Shown piece by piece: positions 49,301 to 61,300 of a DNA stretch of 64,000 bases (positions within the stretch are counted from its first letter, which is position 1; every line of letters begins with the position of its first letter). The stretch spans positions 124,001 to 188,000 of the forward strand of contig BGKB01000274.1 of the NCBI GenBank assembly GCA_003116975.1. The letters run 5' to 3'. Under the pieces are notes generated by a model, which was not told the origin of the DNA, made no database searches, and was given only the letters and a program-made list of their open reading frames with translations. The DNA is from Aurantiochytrium sp. KH105. Its lineage: Eukaryota; Sar; Bigyra; Thraustochytrida; Thraustochytriidae. The position numbers and the translations under genes are program-made.

Positions 49301-52300
49301 CTGCCCTTGCGCAACTCGATCGAAAATTTCGCGAAATGTCCGAAGCATATTTCGGAAACGCGCCCCCCATCGCTGCGGAAGCAGTCGCGTAAGCTGGAAG
49401 GCTTCTTCTGCGCTTGTTTGAGGGTCACCGTGACCTGATCGAAGCGAAACATTGCGAAGGACCTCTCCGATTTTCTCCAAGAGACCGACTTCCGCTGCCT
49501 GGAAAGATCGAACCTGAAGATGGGACAATGATGCCGCAGCGCGAACACTTTGGTGCGCCATGGCACGCCATCTGGCCCCCGAGCGGACCGCAGCGAGACG
49601 TTGCACTCGCGATAGAGGGTAAGCAAGGTCCCGTGCGGGTGTGAGCACGTTGATTCGATCGACAGACCACGTCCCGACGCCCAAGCTACCATCTCGTTCG
49701 ATGAAGAGCGCAGAGAGCAGTTCGACAGAAGATCCATCATCTGGGGGTCCAAATTGAGACCCCGTGGAATCATCTCGCGCGACCGCGCCATCAGAAGCAA
49801 TCCGGTTGTCAGAGTACAGCATGCCCTGCTGCACACGAACCCGTTCACCGGTCTGTAAATCTCGCGAGCTGTGCGCGTCGGTCAGGGGCTCAAGCATGTG
49901 TCGAGGAAGCTTGAGAACACTCCGAGAGGCGTCGTAAGCAACTTCGTACATGCTCTTGCCGATCCTTCGAGTGACCATGCCCACATGATTCGCCACACTT
50001 TCGAGTGAAGACGAGCTGCGAGGATTGGCGAGAACTGAGTTGGGCCCATCGCCCTGCTGGTAAAAAGGAAAGACATGTACATGTGGATTTTCGAGAGCGC
50101 GCTCGATGCTCATCAAGTCAAGAAGCGCCAAGCCTCCACGTTCCAGAGAAGCCCGTACTTCCGCAAGACCGCGAGCCTCCTTGGACACGAGGTAAAACAC
50201 GCGTCGAACGCTGGTGCGTAGACGATATGCTTGGCGAAGGTCGTCAGTGCCAGAAGACCAGCCCCCCGGCCGTGTCATTGCCCCTGTCATGCCAAAGAGA
50301 CTCTGGTCTTGCAGCAACACCATGTTCTCGTCAAATCCCGACGCTGCAACAACAAGTACACTACCGTTCGCAGAAACATAGGCAAAGCCCTGCACCAGAG
50401 CGTCATTTGGCCCGAGGCTGTCCTGAAGCGTTTGATCAGCACGTTTTGCAGCTTCCGCTTGCGCATGATTCAATGTGACGGGCACATGCGTGTCCTTGCC
50501 TGCAGACTGAAAATAAACGGGACTCAACTGTGAGACAACGCCCCCACGGGGGACATCGAACGAATGCACGCAGGCATAATTTTCCGACGCCTGGGTAAGC
50601 TCGGGCTCTGTCTCTGCGTGAAGGTCGGCAAAGGCACGATGCGTGAGTCGAAAACGACGCACTAGCGGGTCGACAAGGTGAATTTTACCTCCCGAGGTCG
50701 CAGCACATACCAAGCCGGCCATGCGCAAAAAGGCAAGAGCCGTGACTTGTGTGCTCTTCCCTTTCCCCGGCAGCACTGTGGTGTGACGGCACACAAGTTC
50801 TTTGGGCGGACGTTTCGCGGCGCGAGTTCTTGCAAAACCCTCGTCGCGATCCTTGAGAGCGGCCGAAAGCTCTCGCAGTGACACCTGACCGTCCTTATTG
50901 ACATCAATGTAGTCAAAGACACGTGCTAGGTCTTCGCGATGCAGATCAAGTCGGGCGTGCTCTCTGACCAATGTGCTGAGCTCCTCAAGCGAAACCACGC
51001 CGTCGCCATTCTCGTCAAGTCTCGCAAACAGAGCCTCCACGTCGCCGTGTTCGGCTGGCAGAGGAATGCGCACGCGATCTCCCACGTCCACGTGACCGAG
51101 CTCTTCAGGAAGCATCACGGAGGTCCAACCTTCGCCAGTGCCCACAACGAGAACGTCTGCATGGCCAGGCCGCGAGGGGTAGAGCCGAGATATGGCAACG
51201 TCGACGAGCTTTTGGCCAACAACAATAACCTCCATGCCTTTGCGAAATTGCGAAACCCCAGAGATCTCTTCGCTGCCCACGTCTTCGTTGCAAAGATGTC
51301 GAAGTCTGCATGCATCAATCTTCGTCTCTGTGCCTCCGAGATCGTCCGCGTAGCGCACAGTCCACGAAAGATGTGCGCGATCTTGCGCGAGGAGCACGGC
51401 GCGTCGGGAGGAGTCCTCATTATCGTCCAACGAAGCGCGAAGTGCTAACGCCTTGCGCAGCTTCGAGAGAAGACCCTGCAAGCTTTGCGAGGATGCATCG
51501 CTCGCAGCACGTCGCCAGCGAAGCTGCTCTGCGAGATCCCAGAAACGGAGCGTTTCGCCTGCATCACCTGCAACAAGGAATTCCGCATCGGGCACATACA
51601 GAAGACGCGGGATGCCCGAATATTCCTTGGCAGTGGGCACGAGCGCTATGGGGTGACCAAATCGGGCACAGAGAATCTGAATGTTTGCCGCCCCGCCTGA
51701 AACGGCGCAAATGACAGCATCCCACCGCGACGAGAACTCTGCGACCTCGATGATGGGAGCAAGTTCCGCGCCAACGGCTGGCTTTGCATGAAGAGTGATA
51801 TCACGTAAATTGCGTAAACTTACGGATTCGAGCACCTGGAAGCGGTTGTCGACCGGCGCAGTGCACACGATCAGAAGCGATGTTTTGCTGTCGAATTGAA
51901 GTACCCTCATGGCTCGCGACCCCGTTGCCATAGCATGTCGGGCGGGTGAGGCGTGCGACATTACTTGTGTACGACAGAGTTCTCGCTGGCCGTCTGCTGA
52001 CCAAACTACAAGTGCTCCACTGAGATACAGCACGAACACTCGCTGCAATTCTTGGTCGCACGCGACCTCGTACACTTTTGCGTCATCCTGACCAAAGCAT
52101 ACCGTGCGCTGCGCACGCCCTGAAAATAGCGCTGGCGCGCGAAGAGGCATCATCGTAGTCGGCGAAGACGAGGCGTTAACACAGCGTGCTATGTCAGCCC
52201 AGCTTACTGCACGCGTTGAGGTTGCCCGAGGATGGGCCCCGAATTGCCGTAAGCGCGTTTCCAAGGTTTCAATGGACTGACCAGCATCTTCGCTCTGGGC

Positions 52301-55300
52301 CAAAGGAAAGTGCATAAGCTCTAAAAGCGCGGTGTCGTCAAAGCACCCTTGAAGGAAGATTGCCTTCGTGATCTTTCCGTTGTACTGGCGGAGAAGCTCC
52401 GCATGAAGCCTGCGAAGGTTTCTTCGAATGAGAGTGAGAATGCCGAGGCCACCGAGAGCGGAAGACGCCGACATTCCTTGGCCGGCATGAACATCTCCAT
52501 GACGACGTGCTTGCGCAGCACGAAGTTTGCCAAACTCGGCAAAGTTGATTCTTCGTGCTCTGGACCAAAGTTCTGCCGCTTCAGCGTCTGATGCAAGCTG
52601 ACTCCGCGGGGCATCTGGCCATCCTGTGCTCGTTGGGAAAACGCCATCCATACTTTGGCAGGCTGCGCGCCACTCCTGAAAGGACAGCTTCCCGTCGGCA
52701 TCGGCGTCGAACAGCGAAAAGGTGACATGCATTTCGCGCAGGTCATCTTCAGAGAGACCGCTTGCCCACGCTTCTTCACACCATCTACGAAGTGTTGTCC
52801 ACCATCCTGGCGTTGCGCGCTCTTGAGCCGCGCGTCTGGCCCCAGCGCTAAAAAAGCTCGCAAACTCCTCCCATGTCAACTCTGCTTGACGACCGTCAAA
52901 GATCGTAGCAAAGGCCTGCGAAGAGTCATGGTCTCCACCGTCCACGTTGCGAAAACATCCTGCCGAAAGTAAAGCCGCGACGCGCGGCTCGCTGCTTGCT
53001 GCCGCAACAACCTCATCGCGGCAGATTCTGCCGTCTCCGTCCGCATCAATGAGCTCAAAGAGGTCTCGCAGCTCCAAGGGAGACATTGCCTCCGTCCAAA
53101 CGTGAGCTTCGTTCGCGTGGCGCAGAACATAGAGAGTGGCCATCTTTTCAGAATACCAGAGACGATTTGGCAACGAAGCCGCAGTGAAACTTGGATTGTC
53201 TCGTGCGAGAGTTGAAGCGCCCACCAGAAGTGCATCTTCTCCTAGTGTGCTTTCATGTTCGAGACGGCTAACGAAAACAGGCTTCATCAGCGGCCTTTCC
53301 TCAAAGCGCCGCTGCAAGTCCCGAGCGCGAACGACCGCCTCGCCTGCGTCCACGCAGTTCTCTACGAGCGGCAAGAGGATGTCGGATACGACATAGTCGG
53401 CAATCTCGCGCCGCCGAAAGTCTCTCATTTCCGATTTGTTGGCCCGTCCTGTAATAACAGGTGAACCTTCCTCGTGATCAAATTCCAGAACACGGTCGAG
53501 AATGAGGCAGCCATCAGAGAACCCAACGACAAATCGTGCCTCTTGCGTCTCGCTCACTTTGCCCACAAGAATCATGTCACCGTTCCTAAATCCCTGATCT
53601 GATGTGACAAAGAGCTTGCCCTGGCCTCGACTTGCGCCCCGAGAGACCCTTGCGCGTACCAATGGAGCACCGGAGCGAGAAAGTGGCCCGATTCGCCCAC
53701 CGGTTGCCCGTGACGCAGAGGCTCCGAGAAGAGCTCCGCCCCCGAGACCGGATCCACGCTTCAACATTTTGCTTCCTGGGCCGCTGTTGCGGGAGCGTTC
53801 ATGAGCGAGAAGCTCGTAAGTCACGAGCTCGGACGGAATGTCGGCTGTTTCATCGCCGCGGTGTGAGGACGCAAAGGATTCCTGCAATTCAGAGGCCTTT
53901 TTCACCTTGCGTGTCTCCACAAGTTTTTCCTTGAGTACATGCACTTGGGCCTCAAGCTCCTTGATACGAAGCGACTCGATGCGACGATTCGCGAACCCAC
54001 GAGGCTTTTCGTTCGATTTTTGAGGAGGCTCTTCCTTGCCATTCGTGTCCTTTTGCTGTTGTGGAAAATCACTTCCTCGTACAACCTTCGTTCGACGTTG
54101 GCCCGCCTTATCGAGCGGGTTGTCGGTTACGCGATTGCGCTCAAGTTTCGCCTGCTCCCGCAAAGGCTCGATCCCGGCTTTGATCTCAACAAGACGCGCC
54201 TTGATTTCTGGTAGACTTGCTTTCTCGGGTAACAGAAGCATGGATTCTTCTGTTTCGCGAAAGCCGGCCGCGATGAGAACCTCGATACCACCCTGTAAGC
54301 GACCAATGCGACGCCTGAACGTCTCATTTTGGATGTTGATGCGACGAAAGCGCGGTGCCTGCGGGTCGTGCAAGACATTCTCAAGATACCTCACAACCGT
54401 TTCCATTGCGGCAAGCCATGAGGACGGCCGATTCTCCTGCGTCGAAGGTGTCCCACCAAGTGACGCAACAGCGCCACCGACAGCCTTGGCGTTGGCAACC
54501 TCGGGGAACTCGAGACCTCGGCGATGCATGTCGAGTTCCCGAAGCCGTGCGCGAATCTGCTCCATTTCCTCGGCGTTGACATGGGAAACATAGGATCGAC
54601 GTCTGCCATCGTAGGTCCAGTGCAGCGCGCTCAAAATCTCTGCAGCGCCCTTTGTCTTGGCCACATGTCGCACATAGTCGTCAGGAGCAAGAACGAAGGG
54701 CTTACCTCGATCTTGTTGTTGTTGTGGCTTGCTGCTATTCGTCGCGTCCAAGGTCCGTGCGCGATGATCAAGAGCCTTCTCAGTGAAAGCGCAAAGATTT
54801 GCCAGAATCGAGCTGCATTGACGCTTTGTATGAAAGAGACGAACAAGGCCAAACGCCACCTCCGTCGGCGAGATCGCGTCCTCTGGCCGCCAGCCTTTTG
54901 CGCGAGCAGAGTTCGTTCCATTCTCGTTTAGCTTTGCAGGTTGCAACGGGACATTCTCCAGGCCTCGACCGTCCATCACACGCGGTGGGACAGTATGTGC
55001 AAACGAAGCGGTGAACTCGGCCAACGACACAGAGCCGTCGTGGTCAATATCTCGGGAGCGGATCCACGCTGCAACCGCGGCGTCGCTGTTGTCGTGGCCA
55101 CGCCTGAGTAAAGCTTCTTTGAGATCTCGCGCAGTAATGTAGCCATCACCATCAACATCAAAGTCCTGAAAGACTTTTTGGATCATCTTCAGCTGAAGAT
55201 CCTCGGTTGCGGACCGCGCGTGCACGGTTGCAAAGAACTTAGAGGCATCGGTTTCGCGACTGCGAGGGCTTCGTGAGTTCGGCGAAACGATGCGGGCAGT

Positions 55301-58300
55301 CTTTCTCGTTTGTGCGGCCTTGTGCGGCGAGCGAGCCATAATATTGCTGTTGCTGACTACATTTGACTTCCCTGTGACAATGGTGACTTCCAGAGCGCGA
55401 AGGGCACCCTCAATGTCGACCTTGCGACGCCATAACATGTCCTCCACATCCTTTTCCAGTTGCGGAAACCGGAAATCTTTTGACGTGGCCCCTTTTGGAA
55501 TTGCGGCTGTGCCGCGCAAAACGTAGACGTCGGCGCCGTCCACTCTTTCAAATCCTACGGCTTCCATGAGCTGACGGCCATGAGCCCACTGCCCAATGCA
55601 CTTGAGGAAACGCGGGTTAGCGCAGCGCACTCGCCACTTACGCGAGTCCTTGGGATTCTGCAGCACATCCGTGACGATGACGAGACTCGTCTCAAGCGCA
55701 AGACGAAGCTGCGCTAGCGTACATTCCTGCTGAAGACTACGAACGGCCTCCCCGATTGTTTTCGAGCCGCCCTCCATAGCCCGAAGCTCCTTTTCGATTT
55801 CTTCGCGTCGTATCGTAAGGGTTGCAAGCGTGTCTTGAGGCACTCCCTCCACCATTGTGCGGCCGTACTTGTCCGCAACGCCACGGAGCGCCAACAGGTG
55901 AACGTGATCCGTCCCAGCAGCACTGTCCGTGGCAGACGCCTTTCGCTTAGGGGCGAATCCCACTGCGTGCATAAGTTCAATGCCTCCGCGAAGACGTCCA
56001 ATACGCGCCTGAAATGCCTTGTCGCGGACCCTGATTTGCCATAGGTTCGCGTCATCAGGCCTCGCCAAGACGTCGTTCAAGTACTGCAGCGCAGTCTCGG
56101 CAGCAACGCGGGTATCGCGAGGTGTAGAGTGTAGACGAAGCATTGCAAAGGCAGCAGGCACAGTGGGCTCGCCTGAAACACTTTCAAAGACGAAGCCGAA
56201 AGCGGCCAGCAGCTCTGGTAGCGACGTGCGTGCTCGTGCTTTACAAAAAGCGTCAAGAGTTGCTCGGAGCGGCGCCGGATCTCGACCCGCTTTGCGCAAA
56301 AGTTCCTCGGTGTCCGAGGCGCTGACTTCGCCCGTCTCGTCCGTATCAAGCTCCTCGAACGCGCGAACGAGCTTCTTCAAAATGTCAATGACCTCGTTCG
56401 AGCGTCCAAGAGAAAGTTTGCGCAAAAGTGCTTCGTGCTGTTCTCGTGAACCTTTCCACTCTCCGGAACGAAATGTCTGCGCAGCAAGCGCAGCAATCGT
56501 TTCCGTGTCACCAAGGGAGCTGCGTTGGCTTAGTGTAGCGCCGCCAGCGCGCCCCGAGGTTCCTGATCCCCAAAGTTTTTCATAGTACGAGCCGACGCGC
56601 CCAAACTCGTCGCGCTCCGGATCGCAAAACATGTACACGTACGCATGCGCAAATTCAGGCAATGATAGAGCATCGTGCTTTTGAAGTCCCATGATACGCA
56701 TGTACTCGCTGACCTGTGACACCGAGGCCTCCTTGCCTGTGTCAACGAGCGCAACACGAACATACTTTGCAGGCAGAATACGCCGTCCACGCCGGGTTTT
56801 AGAACAATACTCCTCAAAGGCGTCCTCGATGGCGCCGATCGCATCTTCGTTGAGCCGCTTGGCCCAAGCCTCTCTCTTCCATAACTTGCGCTCCGCTACT
56901 TCGCTCCCACTAGACAACGAAGATTCAGAACTCGTCGAGCTGCGCGAGTGATGTCTTTTTCGCCGCCGTGAGCGACTCCGACCTCTGCCTCTGGCGCTTC
57001 CACCTCGACCACGACCGCGACCTCGACCCTCGGAGGAAGTTGATGACTCGCTTTCGGAATCGGAGTCCTCCGAACTACTGTCCATGGTTATGCCAGTGTA
57101 AGCCTGGATGAACTCGACCAGGTCCACGGTGCCAGATCCATCAGCGTCAACTTCTGTAATCCAACGCTGCACATCTGCGCGCGAGAAGTCTTTGCCCATA
57201 TCACGAAAGGTTTGAGCGACTTCCTTTTCAGTGAGCTCCCCGTTGCCGTCTCGATCGTACTTGTCAAAGGCTCGCTGAAGTTCTTTAAAGCGACGCGCAC
57301 CGAGAATGGCTCTGCAACGTGCGCGATAGTCTTTTTCGCGCTCAATCTCGCTTAATCGAGGTGGTCGATGATTACGATCCGCCTCTCGCGAGGCCACGCG
57401 GCGCATTTTGGCCCAAATGGAAGACTTCTTCCCGCGAGACCGGCCGCGAGGGCTCTTGCTTCTGCTTCGCGATGAGTTCGTATTCAGCGAGCGAACTAAA
57501 GATGGTGATTTGTTCTGTTCCTTGTCACCGTCGTCGTAGTCGATGTCCACGCTGCCGTTTCGATGCACGCGCACGATCCGTCCCGGGTACCACGCAGTGC
57601 CGGTCCCGAATTGCGCTTTTACGGGATCGCCCACGACAAATTTGGACGACTTGCTATGCTCTTTTCCTCGAGGGCTCCGACTTCGACGCGGGCTCCTGCC
57701 ACCCCGAGGGCTTCGACTCCGCCTCCTGGTTCCGTGTCGCTCAGCCGAGCTCTCCTCGCTCTCCTCGCTGCTACTCTCGTCAAGTACCCCAAGATCGATG
57801 CAGATACTCTTGAATTCACCAAAGCTGAGAGCTTTAGCGGACGAGAACCCTTTACGCTTGCAGAACATATATGCTTGTTTGCGCTGCTCAGAGCTAAGAG
57901 CTGTTCCAGTCACTTTGCGAATCACTTCTGCTGCCGTTCCCGGTGTGACTTTGGCTTCGCGATCAAACACGTACTTGAAGCGCTTCAGCTGGCCATCATC
58001 CGCCGTTTTCCGGCTGGCCGCCGGGGCTTCGTCCAGCAGCTCAATGTTCGCTCGAATCACTTGGTCATCAAAATCGCCGTCGTCAAAGGCCACTGCAAAG
58101 GTTCCATCTCGGTTTACTGCCGTGATTTTGCCCGTATAGTATTCTGCAGAGCCCTTGAACCGCGCCTTGACTCTGGCGTTCTTTATTAGAGAAGACTTGC
58201 TGCTTGCTCTCCGAGATGATTTTACCGCGCGAATAAGGCGAGCCTGAACCTTATTCTCTTTATCGCCATCGTCATAAGCGATGGCAAACGTTCCATCGCG

Positions 58301-61300
58301 GTTCACAGCGGTGATTCGTCCTTGATACCACACTGAACCGCCTCCGTACTTGGCCTCGACGGTCTGGCCCTTTTCGAATGAGTCACTCTGCTCCGAGGAA
58401 GACTCCTCACTTCCTTCCCTTCGAGGTGATCGTGACCTTCGCGGAGACCGGGACCGGGACCGAGATCTGGAACGGGAGCTTGCGCGTGAATGCCGAGGAG
58501 AAGACCCGGCTTTCGAAGCAAGAGAGCGTATGAGAGAAGGGTCTACATGCCGCTCCGAGTCGCCATCATCATAGTCGATGTTGTACGTTCCATCGCGGTT
58601 GACGCGTACGACCCGACCGGTATAAAACTTTGCCCCACCTCCAAATTTTGCTTCGACCCGGTCTCCTTCCCTCAAGTCGACGCTTTGTGGATGGTCCTCC
58701 TCTGCACTACTCTCTTCTAAAAGGCCGAGCTCCCGACATATGTCCACCAAGTGCGCAAATTCAATTGGGTCTCGTGGTCGCAAACCCTGCTGTCGGACCA
58801 TGTTCATCATTTGTCTTCGTTCTGCTGAAGACAGGGCACGGCCGGAGAATTTACGCAAAAGCTCGCCTGCAGTGCCAAGAGTCACATCTTGCGATTCACG
58901 ATCGAAGAGATATCGGAGTCGGTCTTCGGCACTTGCGTTGCCTTGCTTCGATCGGCTTCGAGAATTTGGCACCGATCGAATGAGACTTGGTGCGACGCGA
59001 CGCTCGGCATCGCCATCATCATAGTTGATGTCACAGGCGCCGCTTGCATGAACACGCACGATTGTACCCTTGTACCATTTCGACTTGCCGCCAAAGCGAG
59101 CTTCAACCTTGTCGCCGCGCTTGAAAGAAGGACCCGCATCTGTCTCCGAATCGCTCGGCTCGCGACGCGGCGACCTCGATCGAGAGCGAGAGCGAGAACG
59201 AGATATGCTTGACGCGCGAATAAGATGCGGAGCAACGCGACGCTCCGCATCGCCATCATCGTAGTCGATGTCACAGGCGCCACTTGCATGGACACGCACA
59301 ATTGTGCCCTTGTACCATTTCGACTTGCCGCCAAAGCGAGCTTCAACCTTATCCCCGCGCTTGAAAGAAGGACCCGCATCTGTCTCCGAATCGCTCGGCT
59401 CCCGACGCGGCGACCGCGATCGAGAACGTGAACGAGATGCAACTGATGTACGAATGAGATGCGGAGCGACACGACGTTCCGCATCGCCATCATCGTAGTC
59501 GATATCGCAGGCGCCGCTTGCATGGACGCGCACGATCGTGCCCTTGTACCATTTCGACTTGCCGCCAAAGCGAGCTTCGACCTTGTCCCCGCGACTAAAG
59601 CCAGGCTCGGCGTCCGTTTCCGAGTCAAGAGCATCTCGTCGTGGCGATCGGCTTCGTGACGGCATCGCCCCCAAAGAGCGAATGAGATGCGGCACAACGC
59701 GACGTTCCGCATCGCCATCATCGTAGTCAATATCACAGGCGCCGCTTGCATGGACGCGCACGATCGTGCCCTTGTACCATTTCGACTTGCCGCCAAAACG
59801 AGCTTCGACCTTGTCCCCACGCTTAAAGCCAGGCTCAGCATCAGTCTCGGAGTCCAGAGCATCTCGTCGTGACGATCGGCTTCGTGACGGCATCGCCCCC
59901 AAAGAGCGAATAAGATGCGGCGCAACGCGGCGTTCCGCATCGCCATCATCGTAGTCAATATCGCAGGCGCCGCTTGCATGGACGCGTACAATCGTGCCCT
60001 TGTACCATTTCGACTTGCCGCCAAAACGAGCTTCGACCTTGTCCCCACGACTAAAGCCAGGCTCGGCGTCCGTTTCCGAGTCAAGAGCATCTCGTCGTGG
60101 CGATCGGCTTCGTGACGGCATCGCCCCCAAAGAGCGAATGAGATGCGGCGCAACGCGACGTTCCGCATCGCCATCATCGTAGTCGATATCGCAGGCGCCG
60201 CTTGCATGGACGCGCACGATCGTGCCCTTGTACCATTTCGACTTGCCGCCAAAACGAGCTTCGACCTTATCGCCACGCTTGAAGCTTGTCTCGTCTTGAG
60301 AATATATGGCTTCATCATCTGCATTCGGTCCTAGGGCGCCCATCTCTTCGCAAAGCTCGAGAAAGAGTTCTTCCGAAAACTGGTCCCGCGGACCAAGACC
60401 CTGCTTGCGAACGAAACTTGCAACTTGTTGACGCTGCGAGGCGAGAATCGGTTTGTTGGTAAGCTTTCGAAGTAAAGAAGAGACATTGCTCGCAGTAACC
60501 CGGGGGGTTGCATTATAGAGTTGGATCGCCTCAGATTTCGCTTGAGAATCCTGCATATTCTCGTCTTGAAATCGCGTTGTGCGTCTACGCGAAGAGTTAC
60601 GTTCCCGCGCAGGATCGTCTTTGATCACATAGTTGTCGTGATCTTGTACGCTGCGTACCAGTCGTGGAGGGACCCCCCGCTCCTTGTCACCATCGTCATA
60701 GTTGATGTCGAGGGTCCCATTCGGATGCACGCGCATGATGGTTCCATTGTACCATTTGGATTTGCCGCCAAACTTTGCTTGCACCTTTTGGCCACGAGCA
60801 AAGGAGGAAATTGCCCTATCTGAAATCTCATCATCTTCGAAACGGTTTTGTGCCTTGCCTCTTGAGGCGCCCCCGCGTGCGTCTGAAGAGGCAGGGCGAA
60901 TGCCGAGCTCTGCGCAAAGTTCTTCAAAGAGTACGAAGTCAAAGACATCGCGGGGCCCAATCCCATTGGATCGCGCAAATGCTTGAATCGCCCTTCGCTG
61001 TGAACTCAACACTGGTTTGCCCGTAATTTTGCGGAGAACATTTGATACGTTGCTGACCGTGACGCGTTTTTCCTTCTCAAAAATATCCTGTATGAGCGAT
61101 CCGGAGTCGTTCATACCAGAGTCCAGAGAGGAGACTCCCGGAGAGCCAGGGCCTCTTCGACTTCCTGTCCGTGATTCATCGATGGGGCGTATTTTATCAA
61201 CAGAAGCCTTTCGAATAATCTCTCCATCGTCGAACTCAACATCAAAAGTCCCATCACGATACGCTCGTCGGATGCTGCCTTCGAACCATTGTAAGCTGAA

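Noticed and set aside
58976-60282. The regular repeats as a CRISPR-like array
   Set aside because: The repeat unit is long and coding, spacers are conserved linkers, and the host is eukaryotic.
58882-60324. A 480-codon frame in another minus-strand phase within the Tudor-like repeats, plus a ladder of short plus-strand frames
   Set aside because: The 228-bp repeat unit is a multiple of three, so any open phase repeats. These are shadows of the giant gene.
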